A stretch of 64,000 nt of DNA, from positions 1-64,000 of the forward strand of contig JAKSZP010014958.1 of assembly GCA_022478985.1 (NCBI GenBank). Reading direction: 5' to 3'. The position numbers and the translations under genes are program-made. Positions within the stretch are counted from its first letter, which is position 1; each line of letters starts with the position of its first letter. The notes below the pieces were generated by a model. That model worked only from the letters and a program-made list of their open reading frames with translations. It made no database searches and had not been told where the DNA came from. Below are positions 47,974 through 58,723 of the stretch, piece after piece. This DNA is from Massospora cicadina. Lineage: Eukaryota > Entomophthoromycota > Entomophthoromycetes > Entomophthorales > Entomophthoraceae.

Positions 47974-50900
47974 GTGCAGCACATAGTTATGGACAACTTG
48001 CCTGTGCCAATATTAATTTTTAATAATTATAATACAAAGGATGCTATGATGGACTTACCATATGATGACCTTCCCACTGGCCCATGCCCCAACATGACTA
48101 GAAATGGGTATGGGCAATCTACCATGTGCACATCAAGTAACGATCTGGTGACATGAATGATGAAGAAACGCGCAAACGCATCTATGGGTCACAGAGCCCT
48201 AACGACTAGTGTGGATGATGGGTTTGACTCCCTAGGATTGATGACTGATGACACCCAGATGACAAGAGAAACCTTCCAGGAGTGAGGCCTGACACTGAGA
48301 ACAGCGGAGTTGGGAAAATTCCCCATTGAACCTCAATTAGCAGGGAGGACTGAGGCCTCACAGGGTGAGAAAATTATTGCTGATAAAACAAAAAAACCTG
48401 GATGAAGTATTGGTAGGATATGACACTGATTCAGATTTGAATAGCGAAAATTGGTGGTTCAAACCAACAGAGCCAAGCAATAAAAAGTTTTCTTCTGACA
48501 TGGAGAAACTTACTGAATCCGCTTGGGATATTCAAGTGAAGAACAAGTTGGGCTCCAATTCTGAAAAAGCCCAGTTGGGGGGGTGAATGGTCCCTGACCA
48601 AAATTGATTTGGCAACATGAGTAATTCATTGGGTGTGATGCCTGATATGCTATCAGGTGCAATCCCTGATGAATGCATGCTGACAGGGGGCCCTAGCTCA
48701 ACAATGCATTGACAGCTAATCCCAAATAGCCAATTGCTGACCCAAAGATCCATTGGGGACCAACCAAGGTGGGGGTGAAACTATATTGGGGACCAAATCT
48801 GAGGGATTGGACACCTGAGAGTGTTCAGAAAAAAAACTAAAAGTATTACCAGAAGGGGTGGAAACCCCAACAGCAGTCAAGTCGATGGCCAGGGCCCTGG
48901 TAAAATTTACACCAATCCAGTCAGACATGTTAGCGCATTGAGGCGTGTCCGCCTGCAAGGTCAAACAATGGGAGGCCCTCCAGTTTCTGTACTCTATGGT
49001 GACTCAGTGGGTCTCTAAAGGTATCAAGCCAGCCATCATGGCTATATGGCATGACCATAAATTTTCTGCCAGAGCAGCCAAATGCTGGCTCAACACCCAA
49101 ATCTCAATTGACATGGTGGTACAATTCAAGGTGTCCTGAGTTTAAACCAAAGATGCCCTGGAATGGATGAAAATCCCAGTGGACTACAAGGTGATAGAGG
49201 CTGCAATCCGTGAAGATTTAAAACTGGTGGATGCAAAAGCCTGGATGGAGGCTGGCATCAACCTATTAAATGCGATGGAGTACAATAAGGTGGGCATTAC
49301 AGCACAATATGCCCAAGCCATAAGGAGCTCAGGCCTCAACCCAACAAATTTAGCCAAGTACACTAAATGATTCCTGAATGCATCTATGGCCCTCAAATGG
49401 GCCTGACACTCCATTCCAGTGGACATGGCACTGGAATGGTATAACATTACTTTCTCCCCAGAGGAGGCACTACCATGGATCATGGCCAGGTTCAAGGCAA
49501 CTGAGGCCTTACACTGGTCATACACCCAAATTCCACCAGCCACTGCATCAGACCTGATGAAAGTGGGCTGGACAAAGGAAAAGGCGGTGGAATGGGGACC
49601 CTTTTGGGATTGGTCACCAGAAGAGGCCATCAACTGGTCTGCCAACAGATTCACACCAATGGAGATGAAATACTGGTTCTGAGTGGGGCCAGTATGGACC
49701 TAGTGCGCGAATGGGCAGAGCTGGGGGTGACTAAACCAATTCATGAAACTCTTAGAGGCTGACCATTCCCAATTGAAAAGTGGAAAATCTGGCGTGACGC
49801 CACAACTCTTGCTGAGGCTGCAGACTGGGATGCAGCGGGGTTCACCCCCCAATCAGCCCAACTGTGGATGGAACATGAGATCTTGCCACAGGTGGCAACA
49901 GCGATGAAAGGGGTCATGACCCCAGACTTGGGCTGAGAATGGCTCAAAGTGGGGATCTGCATCAAAACTATCCAGGATTGGAAGCAATCCTTCCCAGAAC
50001 TGACGTTAGCAGCCCCATATGCCGCCAAAGGCTTCACCCCCTCAGAAGCATTCCAATGGAGTGAAGCGGGTGTTCTGGCAGACATGGCATGGGTATTTAC
50101 AGATGGGGGCTGGAATAGTGTTACAGTAAGGGACTGGTGCCAGCGTAGCTCAATTATGCTGGAGGTCCTTCAACAATACCTCCACCCAACGTGCAGCCCA
50201 GAATCTGCTCTCAAGTGGTACTGACTGGGGTTCTTGCCATTGGATGCCCTAGAGTGGCAGAGCCTAGAGATTGGAGTGCAAATGGCTAGAAGTATCAACT
50301 GCTGTGGTATCAACATTTGCCAGATTGAAGCATTCCTCAGCTGGGGATTCAGCCTCAACAAATTGGTAAGTTGGATTTTGAAGGGAAAGACCCCCACCTG
50401 AAGTACCCAAACCAAGCGCGAAAACCAAATCTTACAGCGCCTGCGGTGGCGCATACCAAAGACAACACCTGGAATGGAGCAGGGAGCCACATCAAATACA
50501 TCCATCAATTGATCAGTGGGGGCTTTACAGATTGCCAGGCACCAAAATCATACCTAAAAGATGCTATCCAAATCCACCTGCAACTAGTGGAGGAGGAAGA
50601 ATGGTCTGACCTGATATTGTCAATTTATCAGGAATTAGACAAAGTCCTAGCTGGAGGGGACTTTGATCATCACTGGGTACCCAAATGGGGCTATATAGAT
50701 ATAGTGATCCCAGGCGAGTTGGACTGCAAGAAGCTCCTCAAAATTGGCATCAAGTACAAGGGGATTTATCTGCAAATGGAGCTGACCAGATATGCCAACC
50801 AAACTGCAAGGTGGGTAACCTTCCAGAACCTCCCCACTGATTGCAAATGGGAGTGGGTGCATGAAGTGATCTGGACCAGATTGTCATACTATGGGGAAGT

Positions 50901-51995
50901 ATGAGAATTCTGGCAAGCCAGTGGTGATTACATTGCAAAGTGCCTCCACCCTTGGACAGTGGAAGCGCTGTATGAACTGGCACCCTGGATGAAACCAAAC
51001 AAAATTGCTCTACCCAGATTCATCTGCCTGCCCAGCCTCAATAGGGTAGTATATGTCAAACAGGAGGATGCCAAACAAGTGTGCCAGTTCTGCTACCAGA
51101 CCGGCCACACAATGGTTCAATGCCACCATCATAAAGGTAAAACTACATGGGAATACAAATATGACCCCATTGGGGGAATCACCAAGGTGGGTACCAAGAC
51201 TTTCCTCCACCCAAAAGCCAGAGAATGGATCCCATGCAACTTAATGGAGGTAGCGGATATGAAACGCCAGTGACAAGAATTAGACCTGGCACATAGAGAA
51301 GCGTGGGAACAGGGAAATGGCAAAATGACCCAAAGCGGATGACAAACCATTTATAAATCCAAACCCCAAATCTTATGCAATGGATGAGGGAACCATCCCA
51401 GGACCAACAGAGAAATGTCCAACCAAGTGGAATGGATGGTCTGGGAGGAGGAAAGATGGCAGAAGGTGAACCTGAAGAAGTCTCCCAAGCAAGGGTGGAT
51501 GCAGGATACCAGCAAGTCAAAATTGAAGCCTGACAAGATGAAAGGGAATACAAAAATGAATCAGAAGTCATCAGCAAATAAGCCTGAGGTGACCAGCAAA
51601 AAATTAGCAGGAGTGACAAAATTGACAAAATTAGCTGGGCAATCACCAACTAAAAAATTGAGTTCTGCCAATAAATTGAATGAAGGGGTGCAAATACAGC
51701 TGATGGATGAGGGAGAATCTGCTGGTCCACCCAGCAGGGAACAAGGGGCACCCAGACCCAATCATAAAACCATCCCCATTAACCATTGACAGGGAGATGG
51801 GGATGGTGACCAAAATCCCAGTGCACAGGATGCCTGGGAATATAATCCCAGTCCCAACCAACTGACCCCCAAAAACCAAATATTGCACCCTGCCAACCAT
51901 TGACACCACCACCATCGACCAACCAGACCTCAGTATGGGACTCAATCCACAACCCAGACAATGCTAAACCTCATACCCATGGGTTGGGCAGCTGG
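47974..51995 (+). pseudogene. LINE-1 ORF1: repeat array, RNA-binding region, CCHC knuckle
   Basis: An unusually long ORF1 of about 1,300 codons, broken by about 15 stops (mostly TGA) and a few frame changes. N-terminal acidic region 47974-48586. The 13-residue repeat array is 48906-50382. A folded region at 50470-50900 reads YLKDAIQIHLQLVEEEEW and KWGYIDIVIPGELDCKKL, RRM-like in position. Then the CCHC knuckle CQFCYQTGHTMVQC at 51082-51123, all ligands intact, and a Lys-rich tail (51460-51680). It ends near or overlapping the ORF2 start at 51998. ORF1 proteins bind LINE RNA; the repeat array has no counterpart that I know of in Tad1 ORF1. Confidence 0.75.
48906..50382 (+). repeat. About 38 tandem 39-nt (13-residue) coding repeats in LINE-1 ORF1
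   Basis: Translation falls into consecutive 13-residue units with a Gly/Phe-x-x-Pro start, Ala at position 7 and Trp at position 10. Examples: GITAQYAQAIRSS, TFSPEEALPWIMA, RFKATEALHWSYT, GFTPSEAFQWSEA, GFLPLDALEWQSL. The array is 1,477 nt, or 37.9 units of 39 nt. The phase carries across a frame change near 49690 and stops near 49137, 49368, 49404, 49680 and 50221. DNA units are too diverged to be a simple satellite, so the protein pattern was conserved. Probable alpha-helical solenoid; function unknown. Confidence 0.8.
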
Positions 51996-51997
51996 AA

Positions 51998-54900
51998 ATG
52001 AGGATAGTGACAACAAATGCTCGGGGGATGGCAAGCATACAAATGAGGAGGAGGAAAATGCACCACTTAAAAACTAATAATAATATTGACCTAATTTTTA
52101 TTTCAGAAACACAAGCTGGTAACCAAAAGGAAATGGTGCTGAGCTTGAACTGTGATGTGAAAAACCACCCGTGGTCCCACCAGATAGGCTACCAAGCCCT
52201 ATGGATGGACCACGTGGCGATAGTCGCAATGGACAAAAAAATAGACCTGGAATTTGTGGAAGAAACTCACGCCAGTAGGATCTTGATAGCAATGGCTACA
52301 AACAGAGACACTGGCAGGAGCATACAAGTGGTAGCAGTCTACGCCCCACCAAAGCTCCACAAAAACCATATTTTTTGGGAATTCTTAGCAGAAGTGCCAT
52401 CTGAAGCAATGACCATAATAGCAGGTGACCTGAACTGTTGGACGAATGTGAGCTGGGATACATACCTGATGAGAGAACATCCCAACAGTAAAGCTGACGA
52501 GATGCTCAATTACCTAGTCAAATTGGGATGTGCCTAATGATTGACAAAGAGGATGATGACCCAGCCAATCTAACGTGGTGGTCATATGACGCCACCAGAT
52601 CCCCACTGTCAGGATCACATTTAGACTACATCCTTGTATCATTGGACCTCAGGCCAATGACATCCAACAGTGAGGTTAGCATAAATGCCAAAAGCGACCA
52701 CATGGTCATCTGGGTGGAGATTGACCTTGATGAACCTCCAAGGAACCACTAGTGGCAACTGGCACCAGCCACGCTGAGGAATGGGGATTGGCGCCAAATG
52801 GTTGACACTGGACTGGATTGACTGGTAGCGCATCTGGACAACTGCCTGGAGTTGGACCCACTAGAATGATGGACCCAGATCAAAGTGAAAATGAAACACA
52901 ATAGTATGAAGTTCAAAAAAGTGACCTCCTACAAGTAAACAGCTGCCATGAAGCAACTGAAGTCTAAATTAGAAAGGCTGAGGCTCACCTGCCAGGACAG
53001 CAAAGACTGGTGGAGCGAGTATTAAACAACACACAAAAAGTATCAGGCCATAATGATGAAGCAAGACTCAGAGAGATGGACCAATGCAACTTACCAATAT
53101 CAGAGCCTAGTGGGGACGATGACCAAAGAGGGCCTGAAACACCTCAAGGAAATCTGAACTAAGGCTAGGGTATGGGAAGTGGAGACAGCGGATGGGGAAG
53201 TATCAACAGACCCCAAAACAATCAAGTGTGAGGTCGAGCTTTTTTATGGCGATCTCTCCAGACAAAGAGAAACAAGCGAATCAGTGACAAAAACCCTTAT
53301 TGACCTGGCCAAGCTGGCACTGGGTGGCTGTACGCCAGAAGACGTCGCCAAGCTATCCACCAAAATCTCTATTGATGAAGTTAAGAGGGCGCTAAAGGAG
53401 TTGCCAAGAATGAAAGCACCAGGCCCCAACAATATGTGTGCAGAAATATACAGCATATTCTGAGACTGCATAGCACGCCAGAGCTCAAAGCCCTCTTTAA
53501 CCACTGTTTGAACAATGGCAAACAAATTCTGGGAGGCCATGAGACCCAAATTGTACTTCTGTACAAAAAAGGCCTCAGATGCCAACTTTGGAACTGGCGC
53601 CTGATTGCACTATCAAACGCCAATTATAAACTGCTCATGCGCATATTATCTAATTGGCTGATGGCAACAGCACCACGCATGCTCCATAGTGCCCAGCACG
53701 GCTTCATCAAAGGCTGTAGTATATGGGACAGCATTGGTTCAGTCCAGAGCATACTCCAGGATATGAGGGGCATTGAACAAGGATACCTTATGTTCCTTGA
53801 CATGGAAAAGGCATATGACCGAGTAGCGTGGTCATTCCTACATGAGGCACTAAAGGCAATGGGTATCCTCAACATGTTTTGAGCATGGATAATGATGCTG
53901 TACTCAGGCCTGGTAATGAAGGTTATTGATTGCAGATGGCGCAACCAACAAAACCCCTGTCAGGCAAGGTCTCCACCAAGGAGACCCTATGTCACAGATA
54001 CTCTTCAACTTTGCAGCCAACATTCTACTGGCAGCAGCGGACGCAAAGCTCCAGGTTTAGTCCACCCTAACCAAATGCCACTGAAGATGCTAGCATTCAC
54101 TGATGATACAGTAGTAGGAATAAGCTCCTTGACTGACCTCCAGGGCGCCGAGGAACTATTAAACCTCTATCAGCTCGCATCAAATGCAAAAATCAATTTG
54201 GCAAAAACCTCAGTGATGAAGGTCAGCAACCTGAGCTTCAGCCCACCAACTGACACAATGCCAATTATGAGCTCCCAGACAGTCCTGATACCTCGGGATA
54301 CTCTTCAATGACAAGGGACCAGTGGTACTGGAGACCAAACAAGAAGTATTGTCAAGCTTATCAATCTGAATGGCATGCTGGAAAAGTGCCAGACTATGCC
54401 TCAAGGAGAAAGTGCAGGCAATAAATATCTTCATCTTCTTGAAGTTGTGGTATGTTGCTCACATGCTGCCAATGAGCCCGAACTTAGAGAAGAAAATCAG
54501 GTCAATGCTCCAAACTTTCCTGTGGTTCAAGGTGAAGGTGGCACCAATACCACTGGAAGCCCTGTCAAAACCAAAGAATGAAGGAGGCATGGGCCTCCTG
54601 GACTTTGAATCTCATGCCCAGCGCATATGGGGGAAGTCATTTCTGAAGCTAACACAGATGCACATGTGCTGCCCAACCCTAGCATGGGGCATGAACTGGG
54701 CAAGAGCCCAAGGCCTCCAAGAGCTAGTCTCCCCCTAATTGATATATGAATGGATGGTGAACCACCCGTGGATAACCTCCCAAAAAGGTGCCCCACACTA
54801 CTGGCAACTATGCAATTGGGCTGTGCGCCAGGGCGGGTGGTCATTTGAGCAATTGGACTGAGAGGCCAACCAAATTCAGAGGGATGTCAAAGCACATAAT

Positions 54901-55738
54901 TCTGCAATGATTTCTGCAATGAGCTGGGAGGAGCATAACCAAATCACTGACAAATACACAACCAAGTCAATCAGAATAAGGTACAAATCAATGCTGATAG
55001 AATATGGGGATCCACTCCCAAAACTGGGGTGCAATCTGCCCACCCATCCACAAATCCTAAATGACTGGACTACTGAAGGCCATGACACCAACTACCTGAT
55101 GAAGGAGTTGATTTTGGGCCTGAACTCCTGCTTGGTTAAAGCCAAACAGTGTTTGGTAACCTGGTGGATCCTAAATTGGGCATTCAAATTGGGCAAGCAC
55201 AGTGGGCCAGACTACCAGCACAAAGAATGCCCCATATGTGCCTGAACTGGAAGCAGACATAGCACACCATTATTATGAATGTGCCATGTTCAAAAAATAC
55301 TGGTCCATGATATATTACATCCTATCAGGTGAACATTCACCACAGGGTATACATCCATTGCAGGACCTTTTCTTTATAAAAACCCTGAGAATGGCTCTGA
55401 TCCAACTATGAGCCTTCATTTACCATTATTGTGTATGGGTAATTCACTGTGCGCTTGTTGCCAAGGTCTTGAGCAATGAGTGCCCCCATCACAGAGGTTT
55501 GGTATTGAAGACCATTTGGATTATCTCCAATCAGCTCCACCAGATCTCAAAATTCTTGCACATAATCCCCAGGTGTTATAAAGCCACACATTTGGCTTTC
55601 CCCGCCAGATTGCTCATTGCATGTGATGAAGCCACTAATTGACTGAGAATTGAATGGCCTGTAAGCCTGCTGATGCTAGAACCATGGCTAGCAATGGCAA
55701 TCACCAATCAGCAATGGTTGGAGGTGCTAGAACTCTAG
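51998..55738 (+). pseudogene. LINE-1 ORF2: APE endonuclease, reverse transcriptase, zf-RVT
   Basis: Starts at ATG 51998 and ends at TAG 55736-55738. The endonuclease (51998-52750) keeps its catalytic pattern: Asn in VTTNARG, Glu in FISETQ, Tyr in VYAPP, Asp/Asn in AGDLNCW, Asp in SHLDYILVS, and the Ser-Asp-His end AKSDHMVIW. RT (53390-54200) has a KAPGPNN-type motif, RLIALSNANYKLL, AQHGFIKGCSIWDS, the motif A block FLDMEKAYDRVAW, GLHQGDPMSQILFN and the active site FTDD (54096-54107). The C-terminal Cys/His motif CPIC...HHYYEC lies at 55229-55281 with a frame change inside. No RNase H seen. Stops are mostly TGA; not functional as it stands. Confidence 0.85.
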
Positions 55739-55847
55739 TGGCCCAAAACCCCAGTCCTTTTTACCCTTGGCCAAATTGCCTGTATTCTGCCCTCCCCTCT
55801 TACTTTCCCTTAAATTTATTTTAATAAAGTATGGAGTTTAAAAAAAA

Positions 55848-55998
55848 GGTGTAGTTGCACACACCTGTAACCACAAGCTAAGGTGGGGTAAAAATGCTGT
55901 AACAGGTTCAAAACCTGTTCTGGCTAGGATGAACATAATTTCCTCCATCCCCTCTTATCATTAATCAATTAATTAATGATATGGAGTTAAAAAGGAAG
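55848..55998 (+). mobile_element. tRNA-derived SINE with LINE-1-like 3' tail
   Basis: Directly follows LINE-1's A run. The head has a box A-like GGTGTAGTTGC (55848-55858) and a perfect box B, GGTTCAAAACC (55905-55915). The latter lies in a T-arm of six pairs with a 7-base loop: AACAGG, TTCAAAA, CCTGTT (55901-55919). This marks a tRNA-like RNA polymerase III promoter. The tail TCCCCTCTTA...TAATGATATGGAGTTAAAAA (55945-55996) mirrors the LINE-1 end TCCCCTCTTA...TAAAGTATGGAGTTTAAAAA. A tail shared with the partner LINE is typical of SINEs mobilised in trans. The source tRNA was not identified. Confidence 0.75.
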
Positions 55999-56045
55999 AT
56001 TTGGGTGGTTTTCATGCAGGGTGGTTCCTGCTACTACTGAATCTT
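55999..56045. other. Short spacer between SINE and fold-back arm
   Basis: About 50 bp between the SINE tail and the point where the fold-back arm resumes. It may be extra SINE/LINE tail or filler from the insertion. No gene. Confidence 0.3.
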
Positions 56046-57000
56046 TTAAAAGGCAATCACTTATGATATGTCTAAATGGCTGGGGTAAGTTCTAAATTCA
56101 GGCAGTATGAGATCATAGCAGGATGAGCTTAAATCATTATAGATGGTATTGTTTTTGCATAATTTGACCAATATACTCATCTAAAATTTGATAAAATGAA
56201 TTATTTTAGATAGCAATCAATAAATTTACCATAGATTGACTAATAAAAGCAATCAATTTAATTAAAATGAATTACTGTAGATGGCTATCAATAAATTCAG
56301 CATATGTTGACCAATAAAATCATCTAAATTTAATAAAATAAAATATTGTAGATGGTGATCAGTATATAATATAATTTGACCAATAGATAGCAACTAAATT
56401 TAATAATATAAACTATTAGTATATTTGTTTATAAAATACTATATATAATACATATACAATGAGATTTAATTTTATAAAGAAATGGTAAGGGGTCAAAAAG
56501 GATATATAGAGATAGTAATATATATTAAAAGTAGGAAAAAGAGCCACTTTTAAAAATGCACTAATTTTTTGGGGGGAAAAGTGCTGGGGGTAAAGTTTTT
56601 TGGGAAAAAAGAACCTACTCAAAAAATTTGGAAAAAAAGAAACTCTTTAAAAAAAGCTCTAAAAGGTATAAATTAATTGAGAAATTAAGCCTACTCAATA
56701 AAACCCTTTTTGAAGTTGGCACCATATTCTAACTGACTTATAATATGTATTTATTATTTATATACTCAGCACTGTAAATTCTAAGTTGCTTATAGTTTAC
56801 ATTTGTACCCAATTCAAACATAAGATATAAATTTTATTTGTGAGCAAAATTCTATAAGTCAGGTTAAAAGATGGCGCTGACTTTAAAAAGGTTTTTATTG
56901 AAGAAGCATAATTTCTTGATTATTTTATACTTTTTAGAGATTTTTTTTAAAGGAGGTTCTTTTTTCAAAAAAAAAATTTGGCCTTAAATTTGACACAAAT
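56046..57000. repeat. Left inner arm of the fold-back element, with internal tandem units
   Basis: Inverted match of 57190-58086. Near 56150-56410 it contains about four imperfect units of roughly 70 bp built on TTGACCAATA...AAATTTAATAAAAT...TGTAGATGG. It also holds a smaller inverted pair (about 56655-56720 against 56865-56935, around CAATAAAACCCTTTTTGAAG), so it is a palindrome within a palindrome arm. G/A-rich runs occur near 56560-56640. No coding content. Confidence 0.75.
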
Positions 57001-57189
57001 TTCTTAGCTAATGTTCACTCTTCTTAAACTCAATTTGGTCCTTGTCATAACACAAATATTTGATAAGTTTTGGAATAAAGCTATATGAATTTCATTTTTA
57101 TTAGATGCATATATGTGTTTTTAGATTTACATACCCCTCATTTTTGGATGCATATATGTGTTTTTAAATGACTATGAAAAGAATTGAAA

Positions 57190-58393
57190 AAAGAACCTCC
57201 TTTTAAAAAAATCTCTAAAAAGTATAAATAATTGAAGGATATGCCTCCTCAATAAAACCCTTTTTTGAAGTTGGTACCATCTTCCAACCTAGCTAATAGA
57301 ACTTTGCTCACAAAGACAATTTATATCTTATATCTGGATTTGGTCCAAGTGTAAACTTTAAACAACTTAAAATGTACAGTGCTGAGTATATAAATTATAA
57401 AACATATTATAAGTCAGTTAAAATATGATGCCAACTTCAAAAAGGGTTTTATTGAGGATTCATAATTTCTCAATTATTTTATACTTTTTAGAGTTTTTTT
57501 AAAAAGAAAATCTTTTTTTACAAAAAAATTTCAAGAAGGTTCTTTTTTCCCAAAAAAACTTTACCCCCAGTTCTATTTCCCTCAAAAAAAAACTAATGCA
57601 TTCTAAAAGTGGCTCTTTTCCTACTTTTATTGAATATTACTATCTCTATATATCCTTTTTGACCCCTTACTATTTCTCTATAAAAATAAACCTTATTTTA
57701 TCTATTTTATATATAATATCTTATAAAGAAATATACTATTAATTTATTTTATCAAATTTAGTTGATTTTATTAATCAAATTATATTGAATTTACTGATTG
57801 CCATCTACAATACTTCATTTTATTACATTTAAATGATTTTATTGGTCAATGTATGCTTAATTTACTTATTACTATCTACAGTAATTCATTTTATTAAATT
57901 GATTGCTTTTATTAGTCAATCTATGGTATATTTATTGATTGCTATCTAAAATAATTTATTTTATCAAATTTAGATTAGTCTATTGGTCAAGTTATGCAAA
58001 AATGATAGCCATCTATAATAAATTAAGCTCCTCCCACTATGATCTCATACTGGCTGAATTTTGAACTTACCCCAGCCATAGGACATACATCAAATAAAAA
58101 GTGCTTCAAAGCTATCACTTCACCAATGCTAGAATTAAGTTTATCCGGAGTTGTATATATTTCACAAGTATCCATCACTTCCAAGCCCATTTTTTATTTA
58201 CTAAATAAATGGGCAGAAACTTGACCAATACTTACAAAAGTAAAATGGGACCTAAGTTAAAGAATCCTCTATTTTGAAGAGGATAATTATCCAAATTGGT
58301 CCAGTACTTTCAGAGTTATTCGTGAACAAACATAGAAAAAAAACAAAAAAAACATACATAAAAGTCATACTAAAACCTCCTTTTCAAAGTTGG
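57190..58393. repeat. Right arm of the fold-back element
   Basis: Reverse-complement match of 47481-47794 plus 56046-57000, broken only by substitutions and small gaps. It carries the mirrored ~70-bp units (57745-57990) and the mirrored segment CCATTTTTTATTTAC...GGGCAGAAACTTGACC near 58188. It ends CAAAGTTGG followed by TTAA. The spacer before it has a repeated GATGCATATATGTGTTTTTA (near 57102 and 57149). Confidence 0.78.
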
Positions 58394-58436
58394 TTAATAA
58401 AGATAATTCTATAAAAAAGTATAACTTTTACCTTAA

Positions 58437-58678
58437 CACATTTTTGACCAGTGATGAGTTAACTCATCATCTTTCAATAATATGATACCAAACAAAAATA
58501 AAAGTAAAAAAATAAAAGTCATACAAAAAATATGTCCAGAGTTTAAATTCATTTAATTCAGTATAAATATAATTTATTGGAGTTTATTTAGAATGTTTTA
58601 ATTTACTTTCCATATCAATTACAAAATAATAGCCAGTGGCATGACAGTTTTTGTGTAAAATTGCTAGTCAACAATGTG
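58437..58678. mobile_element. 242-bp MITE with TTAA target duplication
   Basis: Bounded by TTAA (58433-58436 and 58679-58682). Terminal inverted repeats: CACATTTTTGACCAG at the left and, reversed from the right, CACATTGTTGACTAG, two mismatches in 15. R1 has ACCTTAAGGTAAAAAGC where R2 would read ACCTTAAGATAAAAAGC without the element, an exact empty site. It contains no coding frame. TTAA specificity fits piggyBac-like transposases, but the TIRs differ from those of the neighbouring fold-back element. Confidence 0.88.
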
Positions 58679-58723
58679 TTAAGATAAAAAGCTAAAGAGC
58701 ATGTATATCTTTTAGCTGGGTAT

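Larger units (their letters stand above)
47795..55847 (+). mobile_element. LINE-1: nearly full-length APE-type non-LTR retrotransposon (Tad1-like)
   Basis: Plus strand: long ORF1 with a 13-residue repeat array and a CCHC knuckle, then ORF2 with APE endonuclease, RT and a zf-RVT-type Cys/His motif, then a 3' UTR ending AATAAAGTATGGAGTTT and a short A run (55840-55847). It interrupts the left arm of the fold-back element. Approximate flanking similarity AATCAACTT (near 47775) and AATCACTT (near 56055) could be the target duplication. The exact 5' end is not fixed. Most in-frame stops are TGA, consistent with CGA decay. Confidence 0.85.
47481..58393. mobile_element. Palindromic fold-back element with TTAA target duplication, carrying LINE-1
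   Basis: Termini are inverted: CCAACTTTGAAAAAGGAG at 47481 and, read in reverse from 58393, CCAACTTTGAAAAGGAGG. Both ends abut TTAA (47477-47480 and 58394-58397). The left arm is 47481-47794 plus about 56046-57000, split by LINE-1/SINE. The right arm is about 57190-58393. Arms match over about 1.2 kb around a spacer near 57000-57190. Without the 8.2-kb insertion the element is about 2.7 kb. TTAA targeting and CC...GG ends are piggyBac-like, but no transposase is present, so it would be non-autonomous. Confidence 0.8.

Noticed and set aside
49184..49654. 156-codon minus-strand open frame
   Set aside because: Antisense shadow of the 13-residue repeat array of LINE-1 ORF1; the sense strand shows periodic protein pattern.
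48906..50382. CRISPR-like or satellite explanation for the 39-nt periodicity
   Set aside because: Units are diverged in DNA, have no constant repeat/spacer split, and keep a protein pattern; the context is a eukaryotic LINE.
51179..51649. 156-codon minus-strand open frame, hydrophobic
   Set aside because: Antisense to the LINE-1 ORF1 CCHC knuckle and Lys-rich tail, which are clearly the coding strand.
48584..55430. TGA read as a sense codon (alternative genetic code)
   Set aside because: The TGA positions fit Arg (CGA) rather than Trp, frame changes are also present, and CpG decay is seen elsewhere, so loss of function is simpler.
55848..55998. 7SL/Alu-type origin of the SINE head because of a CACACCTGTAA-like stretch
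   Set aside because: The perfect T-arm with a 7-base loop and box B favours a tRNA origin; resemblance to 7SL is limited to about a dozen bases.
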